A stretch of DNA of 64,000 bases from Ramlibacter sp. (GCF_028291745.1 NZ_JAQGNQ010000113.1:20370-84369); one strand, 5' to 3'; numbered from the stretch's first letter, positions 1 to 10,547 are shown. The notes: generated from the letters alone by a model not told the origin. A program made the numbers and translations.

Positions 1-8
1 AGACCTCG

Positions 9-302
9 ATGGCCAAGGCCTACTGGATTTCTACCTACCGCTCGATCAGCGACCCCGCCGCCATGGCGGAATACGCCAAGCTGGCCGGACCAGCGCTCCA
101 GGGGGGTGGCGGCCGCTTCCTTGCGCGCGGCATGCCCGCGATGGTGTACGAGGCGGGCACCACGCAGCGCACCGTGCTCATCGAGTTCGATAGCGTGGAG
201 CAGGCCATCGCCGCGCACGACAGCCCGGCCTACCAGCAAGCCTTGAAGGCACTGGGCAATGGCGCGGAACGGGACATCCGTATCGTGGCCGGCGCGGAGT
301 GA
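9..302 (+). CDS. DUF1330 family small protein
   Basis: Encodes 97 residues resembling DUF1330, a small cytosolic alpha/beta family with no agreed reaction. Recognisable stretches are the opening [15 protein letters not shown] and the later [18 protein letters not shown]. It is the first complete gene in the window, and only eight bases precede its ATG, so its ribosome binding site cannot be judged. Its TGA overlaps the GTG start of the following Bug receptor (GTGA), which indicates co-transcription, perhaps as the tail of a catabolic operon that begins outside the window. Family call is fairly secure; function is unknown. Confidence 0.8.
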   Translation: MAKAYWISTYRSISDPAAMAEYAKLAGPALQGGGGRFLARGMPAMVYEAGTTQRTVLIEFDSVEQAIAAHDSPAYQQALKALGNGAERDIRIVAGAE

Positions 303-1300
303 GCGCGCAAAGATTTTTCCTGCAGCGCCGCCTGTTGGCCCTGCTCCCCCTGGCTTGCGCCCTCGTCGGCGCCGTCGCCGCACCCGCCCATGCCGCGTGG
401 CCGGACCACCCGATCCGCATGGTCGTGCCCTTCCCCGCGGGGCAGGCGACCGACATCTTCGCCCGCGCGCTGGCGCAGCAGCTTGCCAAGAAGCTGGGGC
501 AGCCGGTCATCGTCGACAACAAGGCGGGCGCGGGCAGCAACATCGGCACCGACTACGTGGTGCGCTCCGCGCCCGACGGCTACACGCTGCTGGTGGCCGG
601 CAGCGCGATGGCGGTGAACCAGACGCTGTACCCGAAGGTAGGCTTCAACCCGACCAAGGACCTGGTCGGCATCTCGCTGATCGCGAAGGTGCCGCTGGTG
701 TTTCTCGCGACGCCTGAGTCGGGCATCAAGTCCATGCAGCAGCTGGCTGCGCGCGCGCGCAACCGGCCCGGCTATCTCAGTTACGCCAGCGCCGGCATCG
801 GCGGCACGCAGCACCTCTCCGGAGAGCTGTTCAAGTCGATGGCGGGCTTGTTCATCACGCACGTCCCTTACCGCGGCAGCGGCCCGGCGCAGGCCGACTT
901 CCTGGGCAACCAGGTGCCGCTGATGGTGGACTCGCTGACCGCGGCGCTGCCGCACATCCAGTCCGGCCGCGCGGTGGCGCTGGCGGTGACGTCGGCCACG
1001 CGATCGGCGCAGCTGCCCAATGTCCCCACGGTCGCCGAATCCGGCGTGCGGGGTGTGCAGGGCTTCGAGGCCGTGGGCTGGCTGGGCCTCATGGCGCCGC
1101 GCGGCACCTCACCGGAGGTGGTGGCGCGTCTGCAGAAGGACGTCAACGACATCCTGCGCAGCCAGGAGATGGTGCGCTTCATCCGCGAGCGCGGCTCCGA
1201 GCCCGCACCGAGCACCGGGCCCCAGTTCGACGCATTCGTGGCGTCGGAGATCCGCAAGTGGGGCGAGGTGGTGAGGATCTCCGGCGCCAAGCCGGAGTAG
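299..1300 (+). CDS. Bug/TctC-family periplasmic solute receptor
   Basis: A 333-residue Bug receptor, the periplasmic binding component of tripartite tricarboxylate transporters, which bind carboxylates and related small acids. A signal peptide ends near residue 32 (AAPAHA before [13 protein letters not shown]). The ligand-loop signature [14 protein letters not shown] follows, with later family motifs [32 protein letters not shown] and [13 protein letters not shown]. Length is normal for the family. The start is GTG, overlapping the DUF1330 stop. No TctA or TctB membrane subunit lies nearby, as is usual for the many orphan Bug proteins of Burkholderiales. The ligand cannot be read from the sequence. 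Confidence 0.92.
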   Translation: MSAQRFFLQRRLLALLPLACALVGAVAAPAHAAWPDHPIRMVVPFPAGQATDIFARALAQQLAKKLGQPVIVDNKAGAGSNIGTDYVVRSAPDGYTLLVAGSAMAVNQTLYPKVGFNPTKDLVGISLIAKVPLVFLATPESGIKSMQQLAARARNRPGYLSYASAGIGGTQHLSGELFKSMAGLFITHVPYRGSGPAQADFLGNQVPLMVDSLTAALPHIQSGRAVALAVTSATRSAQLPNVPTVAESGVRGVQGFEAVGWLGLMAPRGTSPEVVARLQKDVNDILRSQEMVRFIRERGSEPAPSTGPQFDAFVASEIRKWGEVVRISGAKPE

Positions 1301-1369
1301 CAGGCATCACGCGGGCCCTGGCCCTCGGCAGCCACGGGTCGTCCCGAGCGCGTGGTGCCGCCCCGCGGG

Positions 1370-3025
1370 TCAGGGCTCGTGCAGGCCTTCCTCCAGCGGC
1401 ACCTTCACGCCGGAAGTACGGAAGCTGATCTTCGGGATCTTGCGGATGCTCAGGAAACTCAGCAGCCCCACCACGATGGTCAGCCAGAAGCCGACGTGGA
1501 TCGCATGCACCAGCGCGCCGTGGGCCATGTCGATCAGCGCCGCGCCGTTGCGGCCGGTGGCGGCCAGCTGGCCCAGCAGGGCAGCCTGGCGCTCCGGGCT
1601 GACCAGGATCTCGGGATTGGCCAGTTGCTGCTGCCACGCCGCGCCGCCGACCTCGCCGGCCAGTGCTTTCGCGACCGTGTCGCGATACACCCAGTTCACC
1701 GTAGCGCCCGTCAACGCCGTCCCCAGCATCGCGCCCACCATGCGCTGGCTTTGCAGCAGCGCAATGCCGATCCCCATGTTCTTGCGCGGCGCGGCCTGCT
1801 GCATGGTGATGGTGAGGTTCGGCATCGTGAGGCCCATGCCGATGCCGCCGACCACCAGCACGGCGACCAGGAAGGCGTGCGACGAGTGCGCGTCGGCGAG
1901 CAGCAGGCAGGCCGTGCACAAGGTGGTCAGGGCGAAGCCCAGGTTCACCATGTGCGCGGCATGCGGGATGCGCGGCAGGATGCGCGTGTTGCACACGTTG
2001 GACACCATGATGAAGGCCACCAGCGGCGTGACCAGCAGGCCCGCCGTGCGCGCCGAGAGATCGAAGCCGCCCTGGAACATCAGCGGCACGTACACCAGCA
2101 GCGAGAACTGCATGAAGCCGTTGGTGGCGGACAGGAGGAACATGCTGCGCAGCGAGCCATCGCGCAGCAGCTCGCCCGGGATCAGCGGATGCGCGACCCG
2201 CCGCTCCCAGTGGAACAGCGCCGCGAAGGCGACGACGCACACGACCGCGATCGCGACCATGCCGGTGGTGACACCCTGCTGCGGCGCGAGTTCGACCAGC
2301 AGTTGCAGGCTGCCCAGCGCGGCGGCGATCAGCGCGGCGCCCGGCCAGTCGATGCGCGTCTTCTCCCCGGGCGTGCCGTGGCGCACGTGCGGCAGGAAGC
2401 GCCAGACCGCGGCCAGTGCGATCAAGCCCACCGGCAGGTTGATGTAGAACACCCAGCGCCAGCCGGGGTACTGCGTCAGCGCACCGCCCAGCGAGGGGCC
2501 GAGCGTGTTCGCCAGGCCGAAGGCGGACGCCATCATCATCTGCCAGCGCAGGCGCACGTGCGCGTCGGGGAAGAGGTCGACGATCGAGGCGAAGGCACTG
2601 CCCACGAGCATCCCGCCGCCTATGCCTTGCAGCGCGCGCGCCGCGACCAGCGCGTGCATGCTGTTGGCGGCGCCGCACAGCCCGGAGGCAATGCAGAAGA
2701 TGACGATCGAGGCCAGCACGAAGGGCCGGCGTCCGAACTGGTCACCGAGCCGCCCCACCACCGGGACGGTAATCACCGAGGTCAGGAGATACGAGGTCGC
2801 GACCCACGCATAGAGATCGAAGCCATGGAGCTCGGCGACGATCGCAGGGAGCGCGGTACTGACCACCGTCTGGTCCAGCGCTACCAGGGTTGCGACGCAG
2901 CACAGGCCCAGCATGGCCAGGAGGGAGGCCCGGTTCGAGAGCGTCTGTCGGCTCGAAGGGGACGGTTCTTGGTAGGAAATCAAAAGATCGAAGCAGGCAG
3001 TAGCAAGGGCTCGCCCCGGAATCAT
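1370..3025 (-). CDS. MFS transporter, DHA2 family (EmrB/QacA-type, 14 TM)
   Basis: A proton-coupled multidrug exporter of the DHA2 branch, predicted to have 14 membrane segments. The first helix carries the DHA2 signature LDQTVVSTALP, followed by motif A (GRLGDQFGRRPF). The product is 551 residues if it starts at the ATG at 3025, where a GGAGG lies almost against the start codon. The frame stays open upstream to 3133, where it would overlap the end of the cusA-like gene, so the start is uncertain. It follows the copper-efflux operon on the same strand and could be its last gene, although drug export is a separate job. It converges with the Bug gene across 69 bases. Confidence 0.85.
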   Translation of the reverse strand: MIPGRALATACFDLLISYQEPSPSSRQTLSNRASLLAMLGLCCVATLVALDQTVVSTALPAIVAELHGFDLYAWVATSYLLTSVITVPVVGRLGDQFGRRPFVLASIVIFCIASGLCGAANSMHALVAARALQGIGGGMLVGSAFASIVDLFPDAHVRLRWQMMMASAFGLANTLGPSLGGALTQYPGWRWVFYINLPVGLIALAAVWRFLPHVRHGTPGEKTRIDWPGAALIAAALGSLQLLVELAPQQGVTTGMVAIAVVCVVAFAALFHWERRVAHPLIPGELLRDGSLRSMFLLSATNGFMQFSLLVYVPLMFQGGFDLSARTAGLLVTPLVAFIMVSNVCNTRILPRIPHAAHMVNLGFALTTLCTACLLLADAHSSHAFLVAVLVVGGIGMGLTMPNLTITMQQAAPRKNMGIGIALLQSQRMVGAMLGTALTGATVNWVYRDTVAKALAGEVGGAAWQQQLANPEILVSPERQAALLGQLAATGRNGAALIDMAHGALVHAIHVGFWLTIVVGLLSFLSIRKIPKISFRTSGVKVPLEEGLHEP

Positions 3026-3110
3026 GCCTCCGGTTCGGTCACTCCATAGCGCGGTAACGGAAAAAAACGCGGGCAGACCGCAAGTGAATGCCGTGGCTGG
3101 TACTTCAGGA

Positions 3111-6100
3111 TTAGCGCCTGGGGACCGTTCCACCCAGGCGCCGATGCAGCAGGTACCAGGCGGCCGGGATGACGAACATGCTGAGCAGCGGCGCCGTCAC
3201 CATCCCGCCCACCATGGGAGCGGCGATGCGGGTCATGAGCTCGGAGCCGGTGCCGCTACCCAGCAGGATCGGCAGCAGCCCGCCCATGATCACGGCCACC
3301 GTCATGGCCTTGGGCCGCACGCGCTGCACGGCGCCTTCACGGATCGCGGCCAGCAGAGTGACCTCGTCGTCCGGCTCGCCGGCGGCAATGCGCCTGGCAT
3401 GGGCGTTCTTCAAGTAGACGAGCATCACCACCCCGAACTCGGCGGCCACACCGGCCAGCGCGATGAATCCCACGGCAGTGGCCACGGAGATGTCGTGCCC
3501 GAGCGCCCACACCAGCCAGAACCCGCCGATCAGGGAAAAGGGCACCGCCGCCATCACGAGCGCCGCATCCTCGAACGAGCGGAACAGCAGGTACAGCAGC
3601 ACCAAGATCACGGCCAGCGTCGCCGGCACCACCACCTTCAGCCGCTCGGTGGCCCTCTCCAGGTATTCGAACTGCCCGGACCAGCCCACCGAATAGCCGG
3701 CCGGCAGCTTGACCTCCTTGCCGACGGCGCCCTGCATGTCGTTGACCACCGAGCGCAGGTCGCGGCCGCGCACGTCGACGTAGACCCAGCCCGAAAGGCG
3801 CGCATTCTCGCTGCGGATCATCGGCGGCCCTTCCTGGATGCGGATGCGGGCGACGTCCTGCAGCAGCAGCTGCGCGCCCTTGTCGGTCACGAAAGGAAGC
3901 TGCCGCAGGCGCTCGAGCGAATCGCGAATCTCGCGCGGGTAGCGCACGTTGATCGGAAAGCGCTCGCGGCCCTGGATCACCTCGCCCACGTTCTCGCCGC
4001 CGATGGCGGTGGACACCACCGCCTGCACGTCGGCGACCGACAGGCCGTAGCGGGCCGCGGCGGCACGATCCACGTCGACGTCGATGTAGCGGCCGCCGGT
4101 CAGCCGCTCCGCCAGCGCGGACGACACGCCCGGCACCTTGCGGACCGCGGCTTCGATCTGACCGGTGAGGCGGTCGATGGTGGCCAGGTCGGCACCGGCG
4201 ACCTTGATGCCCACCGGACTCTTGATGCCGGTGGCCAGCATGTCGATGCGGTTGCGGATCGGTGGCACCCAGACGTTGGACAGGCCCGGCACCTTCACCA
4301 CCCGGTCCAGTTCTTCGATCAGCTTGTCCGGGGTCATGCCCGCGCGCCACTGCGCGCGCGGCTTGAACGCGATGGTGGTCTCGAACATCTCGAGTGGGGC
4401 CGGGTCCGTTGCGGTGTCGGCGCGGCCGGCCTTGCCAAAGACACGCTCCACTTCGGGGACGGTCTTGATCATGCGGTCGGTCTGCTGCAGCAGTTGGGCC
4501 GCCTTGGAGGCGGACAGGCCAGGCAGTGCCGAGGGCATGTACAGCAGGTCGCCCTCGTCGAGCGGCGGCAGGAACTCGCCGCCCAGGCGCATGACCGGAA
4601 TCGCCGTGAGCGCGAGCAGCAGCAGCGCCACTGCGAGGGTCGCTTTCGGAAAGCGCAGCACCGCCTCCAGTGCCGGGCGATAGAGCGCGACGAGCAAGCG
4701 ATTGAGAGGATTGGAAGCCTCCGGTGGGATGCGCCCTCTCACGAGATAGCCCATGAGCACGGGCACAAGGGTCACCGAAAGAGCGGCGGCGGCCGCCATC
4801 GCATAGGTCTTGGTGAAGGCCAGCGGCGCGAACAGGCGCCCCTCCTGCGCCTGCAGCGTGAACACGGGCACGAACGAGAGCGTGATCACCAGCAACGAGA
4901 AGAACAGCGCCGGCCCGACCTCGACCGAGGCGTCGGTCACGAGGTGCCAGCGCTCGGCCGGCGTCGGGCCGCGGCCGTGCCGGTGCTGGAAGGCTTCCAG
5001 GTGCTTGTGGGCGTTCTCGATCAGGACGATGGCGGCGTCCACCATGGCGCCCAGCGCGATGGCGATGCCGCCCAGCGACAGGATGTTGGCGCTGACGCCC
5101 TGCCACTGCATCACGACGAAGGCCGCCAGCACACCGACCGGCAAGGTGATGACCGCGACGAACGCGGAGCGCAGGTGGAACAGGAAGACGGCGCAGACCA
5201 GGGCAACCACGATGAACTCCTCGACCAGCTTCGCGCTCAGGTTGTCCACGGCACGGTCTATGAGCAGCGATCGATCGTAGGTAGGCACCACCTCGACGCC
5301 AGGGGGCAGGCCGGGCTTGAGCGCGGCGAGCCTGGCCTTCACCGCCTCGATGGTGGTGCGGGCGTTCTTGCCCGGGCGCATCACGACCACTCCGCCGGCC
5401 ACTTCGCCTTGGCCATCGAGTTCGGCGATGCCGCGCCGCAGCTCGGGTCCGATCTGCACGAAGGCGACGTCGCGCAGGAGGACCGGAGTCGTCCCGGAGA
5501 CGCTGACGGGAATGGTGCGGAAGTCCTCCAGCGAGGCGAGGAAGCCGCGCGAGCGCACCATGTATTCGGCCTCGGCCAGCTCCACGACCGAGCCGCCCGC
5601 GGCCTGGTTGGCCTTCTGCAGCGCCGTGACCACCATGCCTTGCGTGACGCCCAAGGCCCGCATGCGGTCCGGGTCGAGCACCACCTGGTACTGGCGCACC
5701 ATGCCACCGATGCTGGCCACCTCGGCGACGTCGGGCACGGTCTTCAGTTCGAACTTCAGGAACCAGTCGTTCAGGGCGCGCAGTTGCGAGATGTCGTTGC
5801 GCCCGGTGCGGTCCACAAGCGCGTACTCGAACACCCAGCCCACGCCCGTCGCGTCGGGTCCGAGCGAAGCGTTGGCTCCCGCGGGCAACCGGCTCTGCAC
5901 CTGGTTCAGGGACTCGACCACGCGGGAGCGCGCCCAGTACGGGTCCGTCCCGTCCTCGAACAGGACGTACACGAAGGAGTCGCCGAAGAACGAGTAGCCG
6001 CGCACCGTCTTCGCGCCCGGCACGCTCAGCATCGTGGTGGTGAGCGGATAGGTGACCAGGTCCTCCACCACCTGCGGCGCCTTGCCCGGATAGGGCGTTC

Positions 6101-6248
6101 GCACGATCACCTGCGTATCCGACAGGTCAGGCAGCGCGTCGAGCGCCATCCTTTGCGTCGACCAGATCCCGGCGGCAACCAGGAAGGCCGTCGCCATCAG
6201 GACGAGGAAGCGGTTGCGGATGGACCACCGGATGACGGCGGCGATCAC
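3111..6248 (-). CDS. cusA: CusA-like heavy-metal RND efflux pump, inner-membrane subunit
   Basis: A 1045-residue HME-RND pump protein that exports metal ions from periplasm or cytosol using the proton gradient. The TM4 block [20 protein letters not shown] carries the acidic relay residues. Metal selectivity looks like Cu(I)/Ag(I): the CusA methionine sites are present in PLEMFETTI and [12 protein letters not shown], unlike zinc/cobalt CzcA. The gene starts with GTG at 6248, overlapping the stop of the adaptor gene (GTGA), so the two are translationally coupled. It forms a tripartite pump with the two upstream genes. No CusRS-type regulator is present in the window. Confidence 0.93.
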   Translation of the reverse strand: MIAAVIRWSIRNRFLVLMATAFLVAAGIWSTQRMALDALPDLSDTQVIVRTPYPGKAPQVVEDLVTYPLTTTMLSVPGAKTVRGYSFFGDSFVYVLFEDGTDPYWARSRVVESLNQVQSRLPAGANASLGPDATGVGWVFEYALVDRTGRNDISQLRALNDWFLKFELKTVPDVAEVASIGGMVRQYQVVLDPDRMRALGVTQGMVVTALQKANQAAGGSVVELAEAEYMVRSRGFLASLEDFRTIPVSVSGTTPVLLRDVAFVQIGPELRRGIAELDGQGEVAGGVVVMRPGKNARTTIEAVKARLAALKPGLPPGVEVVPTYDRSLLIDRAVDNLSAKLVEEFIVVALVCAVFLFHLRSAFVAVITLPVGVLAAFVVMQWQGVSANILSLGGIAIALGAMVDAAIVLIENAHKHLEAFQHRHGRGPTPAERWHLVTDASVEVGPALFFSLLVITLSFVPVFTLQAQEGRLFAPLAFTKTYAMAAAAALSVTLVPVLMGYLVRGRIPPEASNPLNRLLVALYRPALEAVLRFPKATLAVALLLLALTAIPVMRLGGEFLPPLDEGDLLYMPSALPGLSASKAAQLLQQTDRMIKTVPEVERVFGKAGRADTATDPAPLEMFETTIAFKPRAQWRAGMTPDKLIEELDRVVKVPGLSNVWVPPIRNRIDMLATGIKSPVGIKVAGADLATIDRLTGQIEAAVRKVPGVSSALAERLTGGRYIDVDVDRAAAARYGLSVADVQAVVSTAIGGENVGEVIQGRERFPINVRYPREIRDSLERLRQLPFVTDKGAQLLLQDVARIRIQEGPPMIRSENARLSGWVYVDVRGRDLRSVVNDMQGAVGKEVKLPAGYSVGWSGQFEYLERATERLKVVVPATLAVILVLLYLLFRSFEDAALVMAAVPFSLIGGFWLVWALGHDISVATAVGFIALAGVAAEFGVVMLVYLKNAHARRIAAGEPDDEVTLLAAIREGAVQRVRPKAMTVAVIMGGLLPILLGSGTGSELMTRIAAPMVGGMVTAPLLSMFVIPAAWYLLHRRLGGTVPRR

Positions 6249-7762
6249 TGCGCAGCCTTCTTGCGCGTGACCGCCAGCAGCTCGTAGTCGGATGGGCCGC
6301 CCTCCCTGAATTCGAAGTGCACCGTGTCACCCGGCTTCACGTCCGCGAAGGCTTTGGCGTTCGGCTTGCCGAAGCCCATGGTCATGGGCGGCCACTTGAG
6401 AGACGGGATCGGTCCGTGGGAAATGGTGATGGCCTCGGCGGTCACCCTCTCGACCTTGCCGTCGCCCACGTGGGTGGCGGCGGCAGCGCTCGCTGCAGGC
6501 GCGCTCGCCGAGCCAGCCGCACTGGCCGGTGGAGCCGCCGGCGCGGTCGCCATCGCCATTGCGCCCAGCACCGACTTCAGCCGCGCCTCGGAGTCGATCA
6601 GGAACTGCCCGCTGGCCACCACCTGCTCGCCTTCGTTCAGGCCCTGCGCGACTTCCACCGTGTCGCCGAGATCCGCCCCCAGTTGCACGTCGCGCGGCTC
6701 GAAGCTGCCGTCGCCCCGCCGCACGATGGTCACGGCGCGGGTGCCGGTGCGGATCACGGCTTCCGCCGGCAGCACCAGGCGCGACGTTGCAGGCCCAGCC
6801 ACCTGCAGCCGCAGCAACATGCCCGGGGTGAGTCTCCCTTGCGGGTTCGCGACTTCGAACCGCGCCTGCACGGTCCGCGTGTTCGCGCTGACCTGCGGCA
6901 CGATCTCCTTGAGCTCACCCTCGAAGGTGTGGGACGGGTCGGCTTGCAAGGCGGCCTTCACCTTTTGCCCGCGCGTGAGGCGCACGGCCTGCGCCTCCGG
7001 CACTTCGGCGACCGCCCAGACCTTCTCCAGGCCGGCGATGCGGAACAGCGTCATGCCGGGAGTGACCGCCACGCCCTCGCGAATTCCCAGTTCCGCCACC
7101 ACTCCGCTCACGGGGGCGGGAATCCGGAAGCGCGCTTGCGCGGTGCCGAGTTGCTCGGATTGGCGCAACAGGGCATCCGGAATCGACAACGCGCGCAGGC
7201 GCTGGCGCGCGGCATCCAGCAGGTCCTGCGAGACTCCCAAGCGTTGCAGCGCCAGGTACTCGTTCTGCGCTGCCAGCCAGTCCGGGGCGTAGATGACGAC
7301 CAGGGGCTCGCCGCGGCGGACGTACTCCATGGGTGCGCGCACCAGCAGGCGCTCCACGTAGCCGTTCACGCGGGTCTGCACGGCTTCGGTGAGGCGCTCG
7401 TCGAACTGCACGGTGCCGATGGCATCGAAGGAGCTCGCGACCTGCGTGCGCGTGACGGTGGCGGTGCGGATGCCCAGGTTCTGCTGCAGCTGCGCACTGA
7501 CGCGGACGCCGGCATCGCCCTGCTGGTCGGCGTAGACCGGCACCAGCTGCATGTCCATGAAGGGCGACTTGCCCGGCTTGTCGAAGCGCGGGCCGGGGAC
7601 CATCGGGTCATGCCAGTACAGGACCTTGCGCTCGCCAGCGGAAGCAGCGGCTGTCGCTGGCGCCTTGCCGAGGCCAGGCTGAAGCTGCCGGCCGACGAGG
7701 AATCCGCCGGCGGCGAAGGCCACGGCGGCCAGCACCGCAGCAGTGAGATGCGTACGCTTCAT
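6245..7762 (-). CDS. cusB: CusB-like periplasmic adaptor with fused C-terminal CusF domain
   Basis: A 505-residue membrane-fusion adaptor linking the RND pump to the outer-membrane channel. After an N-terminal membrane anchor comes a heavy-metal-binding segment (YWHDPMVPG, then [13 protein letters not shown]), then the barrel-sandwich and beta-barrel domains of CusB-type adaptors. An Ala/Pro-rich linker (about residues 400-430) leads to a CusF-like copper-binding domain with the metal triad His, Trp and MxM in [16 protein letters not shown]. In E. coli CusF is a separate chaperone, so this is a chaperone-adaptor fusion. The ATG overlaps the cusC-like stop (ATGA) and the stop overlaps the cusA-like start. 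Confidence 0.92.
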   Translation of the reverse strand: MKRTHLTAAVLAAVAFAAGGFLVGRQLQPGLGKAPATAAASAGERKVLYWHDPMVPGPRFDKPGKSPFMDMQLVPVYADQQGDAGVRVSAQLQQNLGIRTATVTRTQVASSFDAIGTVQFDERLTEAVQTRVNGYVERLLVRAPMEYVRRGEPLVVIYAPDWLAAQNEYLALQRLGVSQDLLDAARQRLRALSIPDALLRQSEQLGTAQARFRIPAPVSGVVAELGIREGVAVTPGMTLFRIAGLEKVWAVAEVPEAQAVRLTRGQKVKAALQADPSHTFEGELKEIVPQVSANTRTVQARFEVANPQGRLTPGMLLRLQVAGPATSRLVLPAEAVIRTGTRAVTIVRRGDGSFEPRDVQLGADLGDTVEVAQGLNEGEQVVASGQFLIDSEARLKSVLGAMAMATAPAAPPASAAGSASAPAASAAAATHVGDGKVERVTAEAITISHGPIPSLKWPPMTMGFGKPNAKAFADVKPGDTVHFEFREGGPSDYELLAVTRKKAAQ

Positions 7763-8991
7763 CGAGCACTCCCGAGGGCAACCGGCTTGAAGGCGAGCTG
7801 CGCCCTCGCCTTGGCGAGGTCCCGCTGCAGGGCGAGCTGCTTGCGCTGGGCCTCGACCTCCGCATGTCTTGCCTCGAAGACCGTCATGAGCGTTACCTGG
7901 TTGGAGCGGTAGCCCGCCAGTGCTGCTTGCGTGCGCTGCTGCGCGATGGTGAGGACTGCAGCGCGATAACGTTCGGCGCGGGCCTGCAGGCGCCGCGCAT
8001 CGCTGGCAAGGCTCTGGAATTCCGCGCTTGCCAGGCGCTGGGCTTCCTCCCCCTTCGCCTCCACCTGTTCCACGACGGCCAGCTTCGCTGCGGACTCGCG
8101 ATCCTGGCGCTCGGCGGGTGCAACGGGCAGCGGGATGGCCACGCCGAAGGACATCAGGTCCGGCAAGCCGGTGCGCTGGCCATAGGACAGCTGCCAGGTC
8201 CAGTTCGGCCTGCGGTCGCTGGCAGCCACCGAGGCTTCGCTGCGCGCCACTTCCAGCTCGCGTTGCGCCGCCAACACCCTCGGGTGGGAAGCCACGTATG
8301 CTGCTTCATCGAACGTGGGAGGCAGCTCCGGCGGCGCGAGCGAATCGGGCCGCATGACGATCCATCTTTGCAAGGCCACCAGTGCAGCTTCCTGCGCCTG
8401 CCCGACTTCGGCGGAGTCGTCCTCGGCCACACCGCGAGCGGCTGTCAGGGCCAGGACTTCCTGGCTGCTCCCGGTGGCCGACGCCAGCCGCGCCTTGGCG
8501 GCCTCGAGCTCCTCGTGCACGTGGTGCTCGGTCAACTCGGTGAGCTTCAGGGCCTCGCTCGCGAAGTACGCATCCAGGTAGGCCAGCGCGGTCTGCAGCC
8601 GGGTCTCCGCCAGGGCTTCATCGCGAAGCGCCGCTTCACGACCGACCCTTGCCTGCGCGGCGGCGGTGCGAAGCGCGCGCTTGCCGGATGGGACCCACTC
8701 CTGGCTGATGCCGATGCGCTTCATCGTCATGGAGTCGGTGGTGGTACGCAGGCGCTCCGGACCGGTCACGGGCAGGTTGTCGATCCCCACCGAGAGCATC
8801 GGGTCGGGCAACTGGCCGGCGGCCCGGGCCGCCTCCGCAGCGCCGAGGGCGCCGGCGCTCGCCGCCCGCACGATCTGCGAGCGCTCGGCTGCCAGTTGCA
8901 GTGCCTGGTCCAGGCCCAGAGGCGCCGCCGACACCAAGGTAGGCAGCATTGCGGCGGCCGTCACGGCCGCCAACAGGAAACGCGGGAACAT
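7759..8991 (-). CDS. cusC: CusC/CzcC-like outer-membrane efflux protein (TolC family)
   Basis: A TolC-superfamily outer-membrane channel for the copper RND pump, 410 residues from the chosen start. The mature protein begins after a signal peptide (MFPRFLLAAVTAAAMLPTLV, cleaved around SAAPLG) and contains two OEP repeats rich in Ala, Glu and Arg coiled-coil segments. I chose the ATG at 8991 because GGAG lies five bases upstream and a signal peptide follows directly; an open frame extends to 9033 but adds 14 residues ahead of the signal peptide. The stop overlaps the adaptor start. It is more CzcC/CusC-like than TolC because of length and context. Confidence 0.88.
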   Translation of the reverse strand: MFPRFLLAAVTAAAMLPTLVSAAPLGLDQALQLAAERSQIVRAASAGALGAAEAARAAGQLPDPMLSVGIDNLPVTGPERLRTTTDSMTMKRIGISQEWVPSGKRALRTAAAQARVGREAALRDEALAETRLQTALAYLDAYFASEALKLTELTEHHVHEELEAAKARLASATGSSQEVLALTAARGVAEDDSAEVGQAQEAALVALQRWIVMRPDSLAPPELPPTFDEAAYVASHPRVLAAQRELEVARSEASVAASDRRPNWTWQLSYGQRTGLPDLMSFGVAIPLPVAPAERQDRESAAKLAVVEQVEAKGEEAQRLASAEFQSLASDARRLQARAERYRAAVLTIAQQRTQAALAGYRSNQVTLMTVFEARHAEVEAQRKQLALQRDLAKARAQLAFKPVALGSAR

Positions 8992-9066
8992 GGAATCTCC
9001 GAAGACAACGAATCGGTTGTCGGTCGCGGGCAAGCCGCGCCGACGCCGGTCAGTCGGCCCAGGAGA

Positions 9067-9471
9067 TCAGACGCGCAGTCTGAGCGTGGAAAGGAACAGC
9101 GGGTCCGGAGGTGGTCGCTCCGGTCCGCGCTGCGCTTGAACGGCCGATGCAGCGGCATCGGCATCGAGCAGCAGCGGCATGACCACGACCTGCACGATCG
9201 CCGGCAGGGTGACCGCCGGAGCGTTCAGCGGGTCGAAGGATTGCGGCGCGTTGACGCAATGCTGGTGGCACAGGACCGGCTGCTCCGTGTCCCGCGGCAT
9301 GGCCATGCCTTGGCACGGCTCGCCCGCGGCCATGTGCATCACGGCCGCGTCGGCGTCCTGCGCCGGCTCGGCCGGACAGGCGTAGTTCGCCAGCGCCAGT
9401 TGCGAGAACAGCAGCGACAGGACCACGAAGATCGTGGTCGTGAGGCGTTGGATGGGGCGGCGGCCGAACAT
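9067..9471 (-). CDS. Secreted Cys/His/Met-rich small protein, leading gene of the copper-efflux operon
   Basis: A 134-residue protein with an N-terminal hydrophobic signal (TTTIFVVLSLLFSQLALA) followed by a segment rich in possible copper ligands: HMAAGEPCQGMAMP and later VLCHQHC. A second hydrophobic patch (VTLPAIVQVVVMPLLL) lies further on. It lies 75 bases upstream of the cusC-like gene on the same strand, the place occupied by CzcI-type periplasmic proteins in czc operons. I do not recognise the family with certainty. A periplasmic Cu-binding or sensing role is inferred from residue composition and position only. Confidence 0.65.
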   Translation of the reverse strand: MFGRRPIQRLTTTIFVVLSLLFSQLALANYACPAEPAQDADAAVMHMAAGEPCQGMAMPRDTEQPVLCHQHCVNAPQSFDPLNAPAVTLPAIVQVVVMPLLLDADAAASAVQAQRGPERPPPDPLFLSTLRLRV

Positions 9472-9520
9472 GGCGCTTGCAGTCTACCCTTTGATTTGGC
9501 CGCGTCCCCTCGGATCTGTC

Positions 9521-10444
9521 TCAGCGGCCGTCTATCAGGCGCGCGAAATCGACGGATCGGAACCGCTCCAGCACGTAGTCCACGAAGAGCCTCGTCTTCG
9601 CGGCCAGCATTTTCTTGCTTGGATAGTAGAGCGAAAGCGGGCCCGCATCGCTGTACCAACCCGGCAGGAGCCGAACCAGTTCTCCGGACCGGATATGGCC
9701 GAATGCGAACGGCATCGGCACCAGGGCAACGCCAAGACCTTGTCGTGCCGCCTGCGCGACCGCTTCAGGATCGCTGAGGATGACCCTCGGTTGACAGTCG
9801 ACCGTCTGTTCGGCCGCGCGACGGGATCGGAGTGTCCATGGCCGCACCCGGCCGGTGGGCGTGGAGCGCCGCATGAGGCATTCGAAGGACGCGAGATCCT
9901 GCGGAGTGCGCGGCGCCGTCCGCCCCGCCATGTAGCCCGGTGCTGCGACGGCGACGATGTGCACCGGCCCCAGCTCGCGCGCGACGACGCCCGCGGCCAT
10001 GGGAAAGCCGCCACCGATCGCCGCATCGAATCCTTCGCCCACGATATCGACCTGGCGGTTGTCGAAATGCCAGTCGGGCACCACCCGTGGATAGCGCGCG
10101 AGAAACTCCCCCAGCAAGGGCACCAGGAAGTTGCGGCCGAAGGCCTGGCCCATGCTGACCTTCAAGGTGCCCGCAGGAACTTCATCGACACCACTGCCGG
10201 CGGCCACGGCCGTCTGCAGCGCCGCCAGCGGGCCATTGACCTGCCCCAGGAAGCGCTCTCCCTGCTCGGTCAGGGACAGGCGTCGGGTGCTGCGATGAAA
10301 CAGCCGCACCCTCAGGTCCGCTTCCAGCCGTGCGACGTTCTTGCTCACGCCCGCGGGGGTCAATCCAAGCACCCGGGCGGCGGCCGAGAAGCTGCCGTGC
10401 TCCGCGGTCTGGACGAAGGAGACCAGATGCTGCAGGTGCGTCAT
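9521..10444 (-). CDS. LysR-family transcriptional regulator
   Basis: A 307-residue LysR regulator. The N-terminal winged helix-turn-helix is at residues 1-60 (FSAAARVLGLTPAGVSKNVA as recognition region, then LFHRSTRRLSLTEQGERF), followed by a periplasmic-binding-like co-inducer domain. It is divergent from the alpha/beta-hydrolase gene and probably controls it and itself. No Shine-Dalgarno precedes the ATG. Instead TAAGAT lies six bases upstream, and a partial palindrome overlaps that hexamer, consistent with a leaderless, autoregulated message. The subgroup resembles the CrgA/AaeR-like regulators common in Burkholderiales; the co-inducer is unknown. Confidence 0.92.
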   Translation of the reverse strand: MTHLQHLVSFVQTAEHGSFSAAARVLGLTPAGVSKNVARLEADLRVRLFHRSTRRLSLTEQGERFLGQVNGPLAALQTAVAAGSGVDEVPAGTLKVSMGQAFGRNFLVPLLGEFLARYPRVVPDWHFDNRQVDIVGEGFDAAIGGGFPMAAGVVARELGPVHIVAVAAPGYMAGRTAPRTPQDLASFECLMRRSTPTGRVRPWTLRSRRAAEQTVDCQPRVILSDPEAVAQAARQGLGVALVPMPFAFGHIRSGELVRLLPGWYSDAGPLSLYYPSKKMLAAKTRLFVDYVLERFRSVDFARLIDGR

Positions 10445-10450
10445 TGCCGC

Positions 10451-10470
10451 ATCTTAAACCGCGGGTTGAA
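10451..10470 (-). promoter_or_regulatory. Candidate LysR operator and -10 element between lysR and the hydrolase
   Basis: The sequence TTAAACC-GCG-GGTTGAA (10454-10470) is an inverted repeat matching at six of seven arm positions, of the T-N11-A style bound by LysR proteins. On the minus strand TAAGAT (10451-10456) ends six bases before the lysR ATG and overlaps one arm, so binding could block the regulator's own promoter while acting upstream of the hydrolase. Assignment is by position and symmetry only. Confidence 0.5.
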
Positions 10471-10547
10471 GCTCATTGCCGCCTGCCGGCATGGTCAACG
10501 CGCTGGCCTGCGCCCATACTCGTTCGCATCCCTCGTGAGGTTTTGCC

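Noticed and set aside
3111..6248. CzcA (zinc/cobalt) assignment for the RND pump
   Set aside because: CusA-type methionines and a fused CusF domain in the adaptor favour copper/silver.
3024..6287. A very long plus-strand open frame, antisense to the cusA-like gene
   Set aside because: Its product is His/Arg/Gly-rich with no domain; it is the usual antisense shadow of a GC-rich gene whose minus-strand product is a clear RND pump.
7864..9777. A long plus-strand frame across the cusC-like gene and its neighbours
   Set aside because: Composition is shadow-like and it crosses three real minus-strand genes.
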